This document shows positions 36,900 through 49,900 of a stretch of 64,000 nucleotides of DNA, in pieces (positions within the stretch are counted from its first letter, which is position 1; each line of letters begins with the position of its first letter). The notes below the pieces were generated by a model. The model was not told the DNA's origin, searched no databases, and was given only the letters and a program-made list of their open reading frames with translations. Origin of the DNA: Vitis vinifera (lineage: Eukaryota > Streptophyta > Magnoliopsida > Vitales > Vitaceae); NCBI RefSeq assembly GCF_030704535.1, contig NC_081818.1, positions 1,067,001 to 1,131,000 on the forward strand, written 5' to 3'. A program made the position numbers and the translations under genes.

Positions 36900-39800
36900 T
36901 CTTCAAATCAATGAATAGTAGTTTTTCATTTATACTTTCATTTGTTCATATATAAAATATATATAGAGGGTAATCACCATTTTAAGAATGGGAAAGGATG
37001 ATACAAGGAAAGAATAATATAAGGAAATAACAACTAATATCTTAATATCTCAACTTTCCTAATATATCAATATTCTTAATATCTCAATATTCCTAATATC
37101 TAAACATTCCTAATATCCCAACATTGAATGATATAAGGAAATAATGATATAAGGAAAACATTCATAATATCTCAACACTCGCCCTTAAGTTGGTGCATAG
37201 ATATCACACATTCACAACTTATCTAAAATTTTTTAGAATACTTGACTTGAGACAGCTTTGATGAGGATATTGACCAATTGATCTTCTGATCGAATCTTAG
37301 GCAATTCCACAATCTTATCATCCAATCCTTAATGAAGAATCTATCCACCTCGACATGCTTTGTATGATCATGTTGTACTGGATTATGAGCAATGTCACAT
37401 GCGACTTTATTGTCACAAAACAATTGGATTGATTGCCTAGATAGGTAACCTAAATCCTGTAAAAGGAGTTTTAACCATAATGCCTCACAAAGTCCTAGAG
37501 CCATACCTCTAAATTCCGCTTTTGCACTTGAACGAGCGACGACATTCTGCTTCTTACTTTTCCATGTCATAAGATTACCACCTACAAAGGTAAAATAACC
37601 AGATGTAGATCGTCTATCATCCACTGCACCAGCCCAATCAGTATCAGTATATACTCTATACTCTGATGATCAACATTTTTAGCGAACAAAATTCCCTTCC
37701 CATGAGCATTCTTCAAATACCTCAAAATAAGCATGATTGCATTCATATGTTGCTCTCTAGGATTATGCATGTATTGACTCACTATACTTAATGCATAAGC
37801 AAGATCTGGTCTTGTATGAGCTAAGTACATTAATCTCCCCACAAGTCTCTGGTATCTTCCCTTATCGGTTGATACTTGATTAGACTCAACACACAATTTC
37901 AGACCTTCTTCTATTGGTGTATTAATAGGTTGACATCCCGACATTCTAGTCTCTTGTAAAAGATCTAAGGCATACTTTCTTTGAGACAGAAAAATTCCTT
38001 CACTTGATCGAGAAACTTCAATCCCAAGAAAGTATTTCAGAGGACCTAGATCTTTCATTTCGAATTCTCTAGATAGATAATTTTGCAGAGCTTTTCTTTC
38101 TTCAGGATCATTTCCTGTAACTACCATGTCATTTACATATACGATGAGTGTCGTAATCATACCATAATTCTTTCTCAGGAACAAAGTGTGATCTGAATTA
38201 CTTTGACGATAGCCAAAATCTCTCATTGACTTTGTGAACCTTCCAAACCATGCTCTCGAGGATTGCTTCAACCCATACAATGACTTCTTCAATTTGCACA
38301 CCTTCTGACATTGCTTTTCTGACACCATGCATCCTGGTGGAAGATCCATATATACTTCTTCAGATAACTCACCATGCAGAAAGACATTTTTCACATCGAA
38401 CTGTTGTAATGACCAATCTAGGTTTGCAGCTAAAGACAATAATACTCGAACTGTGTTGATCTTAGCTACAGGTGCAAATGTCTCTGTGTAGTCAATTCCA
38501 TAAGTTTGAGTGTACCCTTTTGCTACCAATCTTGCTTTAAATAGTTCAATACTACCATCTGCCTTATACTTCACAGTATAGATCCAACGACACCCAACTG
38601 GCTTCTTTCCTGGTGGACATTCTACGAGTTCCCATGTTTCATTCTTCTGCAATGATTTCATCTCTTCATTCATGGCTGCTTTCCACCTTGGATCAACTAA
38701 GACTTCCTGCACACTATTAGGAATAGATACAGTAGATAATTGATTTACAAATGACTTATTTGATTTAGACAAACGATGGTTAGACACATAGTTTCTCATG
38801 GGATATTTGACTTTGGTAGACAATTTAAGTTCATATGTGGGTTTAGGAATACCTCTATTATGACGGTGTGGTAACCGTTTCATGAATAGATCGGGTTCCA
38901 AATTAAGAACACCCTTAACAGACGACGATTGGTTTGGTATTTCAGTGAAGACAACTTCGGACCCAAATTGTTGACCACTCATATCCAACTCACCAGCTTC
39001 CTGGTTCACTAGTTCAGATTGTCCAGATTCCTTCTCCTTAAAGATATGATAATCATAATTGAGAGTTTGAATTTCCTTATGGTACTCACCCTGAAGTTCA
39101 GACTCGGATGAACAATACATCGAATCTTCATGAAACACCACATCCATTGTAATAAACATTCGTCGAGTTGGAGGATGGTAACATCGATATCCCTTTTTGT
39201 GCAATGCATATTCAACAAACACACATTGCAATGCATGAGAAGTTAACTTGGTGCGTTGGTGTTTGTGTAGATGCACAAATGCCATGCAACCAAAAACACG
39301 AGGAGGTAGATTTGGGACGGTTGGGGCAACTATGACATTAGTAAGAGCTTGGAAAGGTATTTGGAAGTTAATTGAGTTAGAAGGTACCCGATTAATCATG
39401 TATGCGACATATGTGATTGCTTCTCCCCAATAAGATATCGGTATTTTTGTTGCTATCAAGGAAGCACGAACAACCTCTAACAAGTGTCGATTTTTCCGTT
39501 TAGCGACTCCATTTTTCTGGGGTGTATTGGAACAAGTAGTCTGATGAATGATGCCATGTCCTTCCAAATACTTTTGAAGATCAGAACTCTGATATTCTCC
39601 ACCATTATCACTACGCAGAACCCGAACCTTTGCATTGTACTGAGTTTCAATCATTTTATGAAATTTTTGAAACAACAAGTTCACTTCATCTTTGGTGTTC
39701 ATCAAGCATAACCATGTCATTCTGGTACAATCATCAATAAAAGTAACAAACCAACGCGAACCACTCAAAGTTGAGACTTTGGATGGGCCACAAACATCAG

Positions 39801-41767
39801 AATGTATAACCATAAAAGGAGATGAAATTTTATTCAAAATTAATGGAAACGAAGCACGATGGCTTTTAGCTAATTCACAAATATCACAACGGAAACCAGA
39901 AATATCACTCTTTGCAAACAAACTAGGAAACAATTTTTTTAAATAACCAAAGGAAGCATGTCCCAGACGTCGATGCCACAACCAAATTTCAGAATTTTTC
40001 TTCTCCCCCTCAAATCCATCTGCCATCAAGGCTTGTCGCAACTTATTTGAATCCTTTGACTGCAAGTCCAAATAATAGAGTTTTCCCCGCTTAATACCAC
40101 AACCAATCGTTTGTCTTGTTTGGATGTCCTTAAAAACATAAAATTCAGGCCAAAAAATGACAATACAAGATAAGACTGTAGTGATTTGAGAAACCGACAA
40201 AAGATTGTAATTTAAGGATGTAACAACTAAAATAGAATCCAAATTCAAAGTATTAGTAAGAGTTAAGGATCCTTCCCCAATGACTGGGGTTGTGTTACCA
40301 TTGGTTGTGGAAACAATTTTTTGTGAGGAATGTTTAAGGGATAAGACCTGTCTAGAATCAAAAGTCATATGATCTGTAGCACTAGAATCAATTATCCATA
40401 CACTATTAATAACAGGTATAGAAGTATTTAAAAACTTACCACCATAATTTGTAGCGGCTACCAATGCAGAGGCTTTCTCATCAACATTAGCCTCTATTTT
40501 TATTTCGGCAACAGCTGCAGTCGAGGTTTTCTTGAAATTCTTCTTCTATTGATCACGATTGTGATCCCACCAGTCTGGATATCTCACAATTTCAAAGCAA
40601 CGACTTTTGGTATGACCAGTCTTATTGCAGTGAGTGCATTTGAAGGTTGACTTATCAATATTAGGGTCTGCCTTAGGATGGTTGGTCTTGGATTGGTCCT
40701 GCCAATTTCGGGTTAATTGTTGTCGGACTACCATAGCTGAGGTGTTAGGGTTGTCAGATTCTGCTTTCATACTAGCATGACGTACTGCCTCTCGTTGAAT
40801 CAATGCATAGCATTCTTCCAAATCGGGAAGAGGATCTTTGCGTAGAATCTCTCCTCGAACTTGCTCAAAGTCACCACTCAATACAGCAAGAAAGATGTGC
40901 ACCCGCTGTCGTTCAATGGATTTCCGATATGCTGCAATGTCCCCAGGGCCTTTCATGACTACCTTATCCCGATGATCCAATTCGCAAAAAATTTCAGTTG
41001 ACTCTCCATAATATTCAGAAAGAGACCTGCCGTTTTGTTTGGTAGTGAAGACTTTTTGATTCAAATTGAAAACTTGTAATTCATCACTTCCATCATAGAA
41101 GGCCTTTGATAATGCACTCCAAATTTCTTGAGTGGTGGGTAAGCGTAAGTAACGCTTCATAATTTCTGGACTCATGGACATTAACAACCATCTCTTCACC
41201 TTTTGATTTTCAGCATACCATTTTTCATATCCATCTTCTGACTCTTTTGGTAAATTTGTCTTACCTCGAATATAGGAAAGTTTTTCCCTTTCAACAATAT
41301 GCATCTCCATGAGTTGTGACCAAACATCATAGTTTGATTCAGTCAAAATAATTCCTGGATTGAAAGTACCTTCAGATTGAAAAATAATAGTATTTTTTTC
41401 ACTCATTTTTTTTTCTCTCACAAAGGAGGGACGATGGTTGGCCTTACCAACAAAATATCTATGATTTCAGTTCCATGACTCTAATACCATCTTCAAATTG
41501 ATGAATGGTAGTTTTTCATTCATAATTTCATTCGTTCATGTACAGAGTATATATAGAGGGTAATCACCATTCTAAGAATAGGAAAGGATGATACAAGGAA
41601 AGAATAATATAAGGAAATAACAACTAATATCCTAATATTTCAACTTTCCTAATATCTCAATATTCTTAATATCTCAATATTCCTAATATCTAAACATTCC
41701 TAATATTCCAACATTGAATGACATAAGGAAAGAATGATATAAGGAAAGCATTCCTAATATCTCAACA
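36900..41767 (-). mobile_element. Ty1/copia LTR retrotransposon, nearly whole
   Basis: LTRs of 278 bp at 36900-37177 and 41490-41767, flanked by TGATA target-site copies (36895-36899 and 41768-41772). A primer-binding site complementary to initiator tRNA-Met (tggtattagagtcatgg) abuts the 41490 LTR. A purine tract (aagggcgag, minus strand) abuts the other. Gag with a CCHC knuckle lies at about 40550-41420. Protease, integrase, reverse transcriptase (with LIVYVND) and RNase H lie in order at about 37230-40460. It looks nearly whole with about two breaks. The LTRs differ at about 20 of 278 positions by hand count, suggesting roughly 2-3 million years at usual plant rates. Copy B of the surrounding duplication shows the empty site. 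Confidence 0.96.
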
Positions 41768-41779
41768 TGATATTAGATT

Positions 41780-42744
41780 TTGTAGACCCCATTTGGGGCT
41801 CACTTTCATGCAGCTTGTTTTGCCAAGTGCCTCAACCCTAGGAGGCCATGTGTCGATTCCTGATTGGTTGCTGTGGAATCAGGTTAGTGGGTTGAGAAGC
41901 CAATGGAAAAGTGACACCTGTAAAGGAAGATTCTAGAGGAGCGTTTTCGGTCAGCAGAGGTGGTGCTTTTGTTGTCGTTTTGGAAAGAGATATTTTGGTA
42001 GGGGTTTTTCTTTAGCTTGGGCAGCAAGCTAGAGGGGGTCTGGTAGAGAGAGGTGGTGTTTTCCGTTGTTGTTTTACAAAGATATTTTGGGGGTGAGGTT
42101 CTTTTTTAGCTTGCGAGTGAGAGTGGGAGGGGAGATAATTTTTTCTGAAGGTAGCAGAGTGAGGAGAAACAAGTTGGAAAGTGAGCATCTCGAGAGTAAA
42201 ACTTGGAGTCTGGCTAGTCTTGCTGGAAAAGGACTTTCTCAAGTATGATTGCTACAGGCTTATTAATTGTTTTTGGTTGTTTATCACTCTTCTATGTCTC
42301 TTGTTGATATTTGAGTATTCGTTGATTTGTTTGGGGTGGATAATGAAGGCCACTTATTGTTTGTTGAGATATAATCCTGCATTCATGTTTGCCATTGTTA
42401 ATCTTAATTTGCCTTGTCTCTATTATGAAAATGCCTATAGTTGCATTTGAGATGGTTTTTCTCACCTAATCAGAGGGTTCACAAATGACTCATGAAGTGA
42501 AACCTCTGAGAATCACCCTTACTCGTTTTCTTTTGTGTTCTATTTTCAATGGATTCCTCTTTGTTGTGGCCAATATTTTGTTTCTGGGACTCGTTCAATG
42601 CAATGGCTGTGAGAAAGTAGATCCGGGTCTAGCTGTGCACTCCTTCAGAGATCTAATATGGTGGAAAGGGACCATGATTGGGTGATGAGATTCTATTATG
42701 AGCTTCAAGGAAGGCTCAATTGGTTTAATGACGCCACTCTGAAT
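41780..42744. other. Unexplained spacer between duplicate copies, with a 93-bp repeat
   Basis: This DNA lies between the end of copy A and the start of copy B, and matches neither. It begins tgtagaccccatttggggct, which could be the start of an LTR. Two copies of a unit starting gaggtggtg and continuing agatattttgg and tttagcttg lie about 93 bp apart (near 41957 and 42049). No ORF resembles a known protein. It may be part of a non-coding LTR element; the origin is not established. Confidence 0.4.
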
Positions 42745-42871
42745 TTGGTCTTGAAGATAAAGCTTGAGCTCAAAGAATTTTTCTTTGTTTTTTACGTTTT
42801 TATTTTAATTTTAGTCGGTAGGGGGAGAAAACAGTTGAGGGCTGGATGCAGTTACTGCTTGGCTGATTGCC

Positions 42872-43420
42872 TTAAGAACACATTGGTTGTCTTGAGTTAT
42901 TAGGTGGGGGACTAAAAGGAAAACCATTTATGCAGTGTGATGGAGCTTCCAATGACGTGAAATTTTTCCTTAGAAATGCTTTGTTTTCTCCGTATGTTTT
43001 TATGCTTGGAATTACACACCCTTTTTCTTTAGGTGTGTAATCCTTATTAATAAGGGCCCATACTAACTTTTCCAGGAAAATACTGACAGTGAATGGAATA
43101 TCTGACTTCCATTTTGGAGCCAGCCGATTTAAAGAATATGAAGCTCTTTCACAATATGGCAAAGCGGAAAGCTTTACCCGCATGAAGTGGGAGCCTCTGG
43201 GGTTACCCCCATCAGAATATGCTCTTGTGCCTTCTGTCTGATCTATAGTTGGATGGTTGGGAGGTTTTTTTTGTTGTCCTGATCCATTGATTCCCACTGC
43301 CATTAGGAAGGAAGGTCTACCAAAGATTCCTGAGAAAAAAGGTGACACCCCCGCAAAAATCCTACCCTTTCCGATCTCTGCTTCTCCATTTCCATTTTCT
43401 TCTTCCCTACTTTCCCTCAA
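42872..43420 (-). CDS. Hypothetical 182-aa ORF in the invariant block, copy B
   Basis: The same frame as the ORF at 34377-34805, identical over its first 141 residues, then continuing to SRQPMCS because a substitution removes the copy A stop. No family is recognised. The extension reads into duplicated calreticulin 3' UTR antisense, which argues that at least the tail is not a designed protein. Confidence 0.22.
   Translation of the reverse strand: MRESREEENGNGEAEIGKGRIFAGVSPFFSGIFGRPSFLMAVGINGSGQQKKPPNHPTIDQTEGTRAYSDGGNPRGSHFMRVKLSALPYCERASYSLNRLAPKWKSDIPFTVSIFLEKLVWALINKDYTPKEKGCVIPSIKTYGENKAFLRKNFTSLEAPSHCINGFPFSPPPNNSRQPMCS
43008..43055. other. Hairpin plus palindrome, copy B
   Basis: Same structure as 34393-34440: GGAATTACACACC at 43008-43020, GGTGTGTAATCC at 43032-43043, and CCTTATTAATAAGG at 43042-43055. 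Confidence 0.5.
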
Positions 43421-43744
43421 AATTAAACAAAAACCTAGGATTCAAATAACAAAGACGTATCCAAAAGCAGCAAAGGGAGGAAAAGAGAAGAAATATATGA
43501 CATTTCAACACTTTTATAGTCATTTTTATTACTTTTTGCCTCAATAAATATTTATATTTAATAAACTTTATATGCATACACAAGTTTCTCTTCAGATGTT
43601 GGGAACATGAAATTAAAAAAAAAAAAAAGAAAAAAAGAAAAAGGAAGAAGAGATTTTTACAAGGGTTTGGGCCTCTTTACATTTATTCTCATCAAAAAAA
43701 AGAAAAAAAGAAAAAAGAAAATAGAGAATTCACAGTTTCGCATA

Positions 43745-45247
43745 TCATTTATTCTCAGCCGTTGATTTGGGCCTCTTTACAATCAGGACCGGACACTTGA
43801 CATTCTGTGCACAATGATTACTCACGCTCCCAAGAAAGGCCCTGCCCAAAGACATAATTTCTCATCAATCAGAAGGACATATTTATTAGTCAATTTAAAA
43901 CATATTTCTGACCAGTTGTGCTCAACCTCACTGAAATTTACATGCAACCCACCTTTTGATCAACCCGTAGCCGTGGCTTCCCATGACCACCATGTCAACG
44001 CCCAGCTTCTCTGCCGCTCCGCATATCACATCCCTTGCGTCCCCATTCTCTATCATAGTCTCCACCTTAATCTACACCAAAGGGTATATTAGTCAATTCA
44101 CATATCATGTAAATTAATTTATAAAAGTCAATTATGAAACTATTAATATCATCCACTATAAAGTATTACAAAATATTGTAGATGGGTCAATTTTTACATG
44201 ACTATTTTACCCTTAAATTATGACCATCTACCACCTTAACATTTTCAAGTGATATAATTACCCCGAAACTTCCATTAAGGGTATAATGGTCAATTCACAT
44301 TATCATGCAAATAAGTTTATATTTTCTAAAAAATATATCAAAGCCAATTATGAAACCATTAGATTAATTCACTACAATATTACAAAATATTGTAGATGGA
44401 TCAATATTTTATATGACTATTTTACCCTTAAACAAATAATTTATGGCCATTTACACCTTAAAATTTTCATAGGACAAAATTACCTTAAAAAGTTCTATTA
44501 AGGGTATATTAGTCTAACCACAAATACCACATTTTTCTGACCATAGTGTGCCCTTCGAGAAAGGGAAATAAAATTTTAACCAAGGTTATCTAAGTCAAAT
44601 CACATTAAAAATAATTATTTGACCGTTTTAACTATTGATGAAACATTATGACTTCATACATAGTGAATGCCAAAATATTAATTTAGTCGTAGAAACATTT
44701 TTATATGACTATTTTACCCTTCATCATGACGTTTAATTTCTTCCCACGTGATCAACTTCTCCTTTTTGCCCTTCTACTGAAAAGATGACTCATATACAAG
44801 GACAATGACTCAAAATGCAAATGATTTTTTCTGACAATTTTACCCTTGAAAGAACAAAATAATTACTTACGTCACCATGCTGCCAGCAGAGGTTTTTGGC
44901 CTTCTGCATCACCCCTTGGGCCACCTCATTTCTATAGCTCTCCATAGTCAACATTATATTGGAAGAAAACAAATGCACTGAAAAAACAAACACAATTACC
45001 AAACAGCCCTCACACTTCTTCTGACCAAAATTGGCCACAAACAATACAAAAATTTACCTCCCATACCAGCAGTTCCATCCAGGCCTGAGTAGACTGCCAG
45101 AGGAGGCTTGGCGTAAAGGAGGACGATGGTGTCCTTGGAATTTTGGATAGTGATGTTGCCGAGGCACCATGATAAAGCGTACATGCTCTCTTCGCCTTCA
45201 TCAACGGCTACGAGGATCTTGCGCCCTTTTGATTCGTTTTCAGCCAT
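43745..45247 (-). CDS. Universal stress protein (UspA fold, ATP-binding type), copy B
   Basis: Tandem duplicate of the gene at 35110-36612, with the same exon structure: 45247-45058, 44977-44871, 44065-43953, 43841-43745; 168 residues. The ATP motif GSHGYGLIKRAFLGSVS is unchanged. Differences from copy A include Thr for Ser in GNITIQ, Tyr for Asp in LLYAKPP, Asn for Asp after LFSS, Glu for Ala in NEVAQG and Trp for Arg in LCWQHGD. The ORF is intact and keeps the Tyr that I judge to be family-typical. The TATA box is conserved upstream. Confidence 0.93.
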
Positions 45248-45336
45248 CGGATGAGCGGACCTTTGATTTTGATCGGACGGTAAGAAACAGTTGAGGGTGA
45301 GGTGGTGTTGTGGCTTTGGGTGAGTAATCGGGTTTG

Positions 45337-45344
45337 TATTTATA
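45337..45344 (-). promoter_or_regulatory. TATA box of universal stress protein copy B
   Basis: TATAAATA on the minus strand, 90 bp upstream of the ATG, conserved with 36702-36709. Confidence 0.6.
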
Positions 45345-45445
45345 GTAAAAGTGATTGGGCCTTTTGGGCCGTGAAATCTGTGGGCGGGTTGTGGTTTCTT
45401 AGACTGTGCCGTTGGTGGTTTTGCCTTGTGGGCGTTATTTTATTT

Positions 45446-45472
45446 TATTATTATTATTATTATTATTATTAT
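45446..45472. repeat. (TTA)n microsatellite
   Basis: About nine TTA units. Copy A has a much shorter tract at the corresponding place (near 36805), so the array expanded after the duplication. Confidence 0.75.
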
Positions 45473-45572
45473 CTTCTAATCAATGGTTTTTGAAACTATA
45501 GGCCTCTGAAGATTTTTTGTTCTGCCAAGTCAGATGTGAATTGGACATTATCCACAATAGTGATATTAGATT

Positions 45573-46975
45573 GTTTGTTGGACGTGTAAAAAGTAAATTT
45601 TTATTTTTCATTTAAAAACACATTTAACAAAATTTAAATATAAAAAAAATTGAGTTTTTTTTATAAAATATTATTAAAAATAGTTGATAAATATAAAAAT
45701 ACTTCGATTAACAAATCGCTAATAGTTTTTGTATTAAAGTGATTGTGTCTTTGATCTCCCTTAGGAAGCTCTCGAGGCTTTTCTTATTTGTCACTTGAAT
45801 TAGGTTTGTTCCAATAGCTTGTCATAATTCCTTTGAGGAGGGCTATAAAATATCTTGCTTATTTTATAACTAATTTTCCCCATCCTTTGTCAAAGTACTC
45901 GAAGGAGTATTCTATACAAGTCAATATACTAGCACTAACCTTAATTAGTTATCCGGTAACTACTAATTAAAGGAAATATATTAAATATCACAAGCTTTCT
46001 AGGGGCATTTCATATAAGTATAGAATATTTTCAAAAAATAATTATATTTTTATATTTGAGTTGTAAATTAAATTTTGTTTTTAAAAACAATTGAGTTCAA
46101 AATCTATTTTTTGAGAATTATTTCTTTACAACATGAAGAGGGTTTTAGTTAAATAATTTTGAAAGTTACTTAACTTATACTTTTAGGGCTCAAGGAATTA
46201 TTTTTTTTTTAATTCAAAATTGTGTTTGAAAACATTGAAAACATATTTGAAATTTTTTGAACAAAAAATATAAGAATAAGAGTATGTTTGATAATGATTT
46301 TAAGAAACCTTTTTAACTCTTGTAATACTTAAAAGATAAAAAATTTTAAGTGTTAAAAATATTTAAAACATTTTTTAAAATCATTATCATACAAAACTCT
46401 AAATTTAAGATATTTTTAAATAATTTTCCACAAACATTTATAGTAAAAATCTCACATTATAGGTACGTCCATGGAAATTAAATTAATAAAACTAATTTTT
46501 ATATTTGAGTTGTTAAATAAAGTCTTATTTTAAAAATTAATCAAGAACTATTTTTTTTTAGTAATTATTATTATTTTTTTAAAAATTATTTTTAAAAAGA
46601 TTTGTGGTAAAAAAATAAAAATAAAAAATCATTTTTAAGGAAGTGTGGGAGAATTTTCAGACTTGGTTAGGAACTATTTTTTAAAACAATTCTAAAAAAT
46701 AATTTTTGATAATAATTTTTAAAAATTATTATTTAATTTTTTAGAATAAAAGTTTATTTCAAAACATAAAATATTTCAACATGTTTTTAATATGTTTTAA
46801 AAATAATTTTTATATTTAATAAAACGGTTACCAAACAAACCCTCCCTAAAACCAAAAACACAAAATAGAGCGCCAACGGTTCGTGAGCTCCGCCACTTCA
46901 ACGGACACCACCAAGGCAATTTCTTCTCTGAATTGCTTCACTCTCTTTGTTCTCAAACCCTAGCTCATCCCCAAA
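45573..46975. other. AT-rich intergenic region before the dehydrogenase gene
   Basis: Contains MITE-like pieces, for example 46275-46395, which starts gtatgtttgataatgatttt and ends with its degenerate inverse, and 46665-46835 (ttggttaggaactatttttt start). The last 130 bases are GC-richer and hold the promoter and 5' UTR. No gene is seen. Confidence 0.45.
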
Positions 46976-49900
46976 ATGTCCTCCCTCTCTCTCCGGATCT
47001 CCTCCTCCGTCGCCGCCACTGCCAGATCCGAATCCGATCATCGCCTCCGTCTCCTATCATCTTCCTCCCCCACCGTCGCCACCTCTCCCGCGCTCCACTT
47101 CTGCGGCCTCAGAACCGAAGCTTTGAAGCTCGGAGCAAACTCGAATCGGTGGAAGGTGGTGTCAGCGGCGGTGGCGCCGCAGAATGGGAGCGCTTCCGAT
47201 GAGTTTGATTACAACCTGGTGATCATCGGAGCTGGAGTCGGCGGCCACGGCGCTGCTCTTCACGCCGTTGAGAAGGTAGCGTGTTTCTGTTTTCTGTGTC
47301 TTGTTCCGTACGGTTTTTTGGATTTGTATTTGAGGATTGTTATGTGGACTGGTTTCTGTCTTTGGTATAAAAAACTTTGGAGATATTTCCTGAAAACAAT
47401 TCGTTTTGGAAAATGTTTTTTGCTTTCTGAGAAATACAAGTACTTGAGAAATTTGAAGCTATCAAGAAATGAACATCATGACTCTATTCAATTTCGAAAA
47501 AAAAAAAATGTATGCAGGGCTGGAAGACTGCGATCATTGAAGGTGATGTGGTTGGAGGAACATGTGTGAACCGGGGCTGTGTTCCTTCCAAAGCTCTCCT
47601 TGCTGTGAGTGGGCGGATGCGGGACCTTCAGGATGAGCATCACATGAAGGCTTTTGGTTTACAGGTGAATATCCTTAAGGTGATAATTTGAATAATATAT
47701 CATGCTTCTTTGCTTCTCAAACTTGGTTTTGATTCTGATCAGATAAACCTCTCATAGTTTGAGTTGTTTCGATGAATTAGAGCTTAGCTTATAAATTTGT
47801 TGAGTCCTTGCTTAATTTGTTCATGCACTCTGCTGTTTGGTTGTTACCCATTGTTGGAATTTGTATGCATCAACTTCAGTCATGAGATATGACGATGTTT
47901 TGAAGATTCTGATGATAGGTTGCTGCAGCTGGGTATGATAGGCAAGGAGTAGCTGATCATGCAAATAATCTTGCCTCAAAAATCAGAAGTAACTTGACCA
48001 ATTCATTGAAGGGTCTTGGAGTTGATATACTTGAAGGTGTTGGCACAATTTTGGTACATTCCATATACTATCTCTTGAGTTAGTTTATTTTAATTTTGTT
48101 TTTAATTATGCATTCATGAGAATCTAGCCATTCAGGTTATTTTGAAGTTAATATAATTCTATGTTTGCACTGGTTAGAATTATGATTTTACTATTTATGG
48201 ATTTATTCAGGGTCCACAAAAGGTGAAATATGGAAAAGTTGGCTCCTCTGGCAATGTAATAACAGCAAAAGATATAATAATTGCTACTGGCTCTGTATCT
48301 TTCGTCCCTAAGGGAGTTGAAGTTGATGGTATGTGCTTATCCATTTTCATCCATCTATGGTTGTGACCCTGAAATTTAAGCTACAAGGTTGATGTGTGTC
48401 GATAGTATGGAAGATCTCTGACAAATAACTGTCTACCGAGTTCCTGATGCTGTGTTTTAGTTATGATACCCTTAACCTGAAAGGAATTGGTGACTTTGGT
48501 GCTTAACTGCATGATCTGATAGAATAAAGGAGCATTAGAATCTCCAGATGGTCAGTACTATGAGTGTCTATGGACAATATAAACTGGGGAGAAAAAATTA
48601 GATATCCGCAATGGTTTCTACTTCCTAGTTTCATTATGCTTCAATCTTTTGGAAAAAACCTTGAAAGTGCCTGTTATCTTCATTTTATTCACTTTTGCAT
48701 GGAAATCTGCTATTCCCTCAGGATGACTAATTTTTTCAGGTAGTGGTCTGCAGGGAAAACTGTAATAACCAGTGATCAAGCACTTAAATTGGAATTTGTT
48801 CCCGATTGGATAGCCATTGTTGGCAGTGGCTACATTGGTCTTGAGTTTAGTGATGTATATACAGCACTTGGAAGTGAGGTAGGCACAATATTATCATATT
48901 AAAGATACTTCATTAGTAATTTCATTTTCGAACTGAAAGCTGTGGAAAATCTTTAGTTCATCTGTACTTATACTCTTAAGTTTTAAGTAGAGTATACCTT
49001 TTGTTCTTTCTTTTTTGTTATCCTCTCACTTTTTATTACTTTGACCGCTTTCTACTGACACAATCTCAAATCTTCTTGTTATTTCACCATTCCTTCCTGT
49101 GTTCATTTCTTATAAAGCTTGTTCATATGGGAATGGTGCTTATGTTTTACCCTGAAAATGTCAAGAATAATATTTTGAGAACATTAGTCATTGAGGAAAG
49201 TTACAAGTAGACGTTGTGCATAAGGGAAAGGTGGAAGAAAAACAAAGGAAAGAAAATCATGCCTAATCCATCTTCTTGCTTTCAAACCCTTGCTTCCAAA
49301 CCTTAGAACCACCCAAGGACAAGTGACTCCATGCCTCTGTCTCCAAAGCCACTTCTGCACCTGCTCTAATTTCTTACTCAAAGTCCTAAACTCAATATGG
49401 AGAAGCCTTGTTCCAATTATGTGGAATTGGCTGCATGAGTCTTCTTCTTTCTGCATTTTGCTCCATATAGGATCATATTTCCTAGTATTTCTTAGGCCAC
49501 CAGTCTCTTGTCACTACCTAATGCTAAGTCTGCATTGAGCAGAGATAAACATTTTGTTTGGTTAATTTCTGATATCAATGCATTGGGATCAGTGTTGGAA
49601 TTAGTTTTTTATTCATTAATATGAATGTACTAAGCGTAGAAGCCTGAATTTAGGCATACCATTTTATGTTGGTTCAGTGAGCCCCTCATTTGGCATCAGC
49701 ACACACATATGCATGCTTTAACACAGACAGATTTTAACAAGTTTTGTGTGGAAAAGGTAGGGAAGAATGATATCTTGTAATGTGTTTTTCTATTTTCCTG
49801 CTAAAGTTTCTCATGTCTGTTTGATTTCTCTTTTCTACTTTTCTACTACTGCAAACCTATAAAATATCTCCCACTCAACCATCACAAATTCCTCAAAAAC

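Larger units (their letters stand above)
42745..45572. repeat. Tandem segmental duplication, copy B
   Basis: Starts with ttggtcttgaag, a displaced copy of the calreticulin 3' UTR, and ends at tgatattagatt, the site where copy A holds the copia element. It contains the second universal stress protein gene and the second copy of the invariant block. Confidence 0.93.

Noticed and set aside
49001-49538. Short ORFs on both strands in dehydrogenase intron 5
   Set aside because: No similarity to any family and no splice context; the intron is simply long (1.2 kb).
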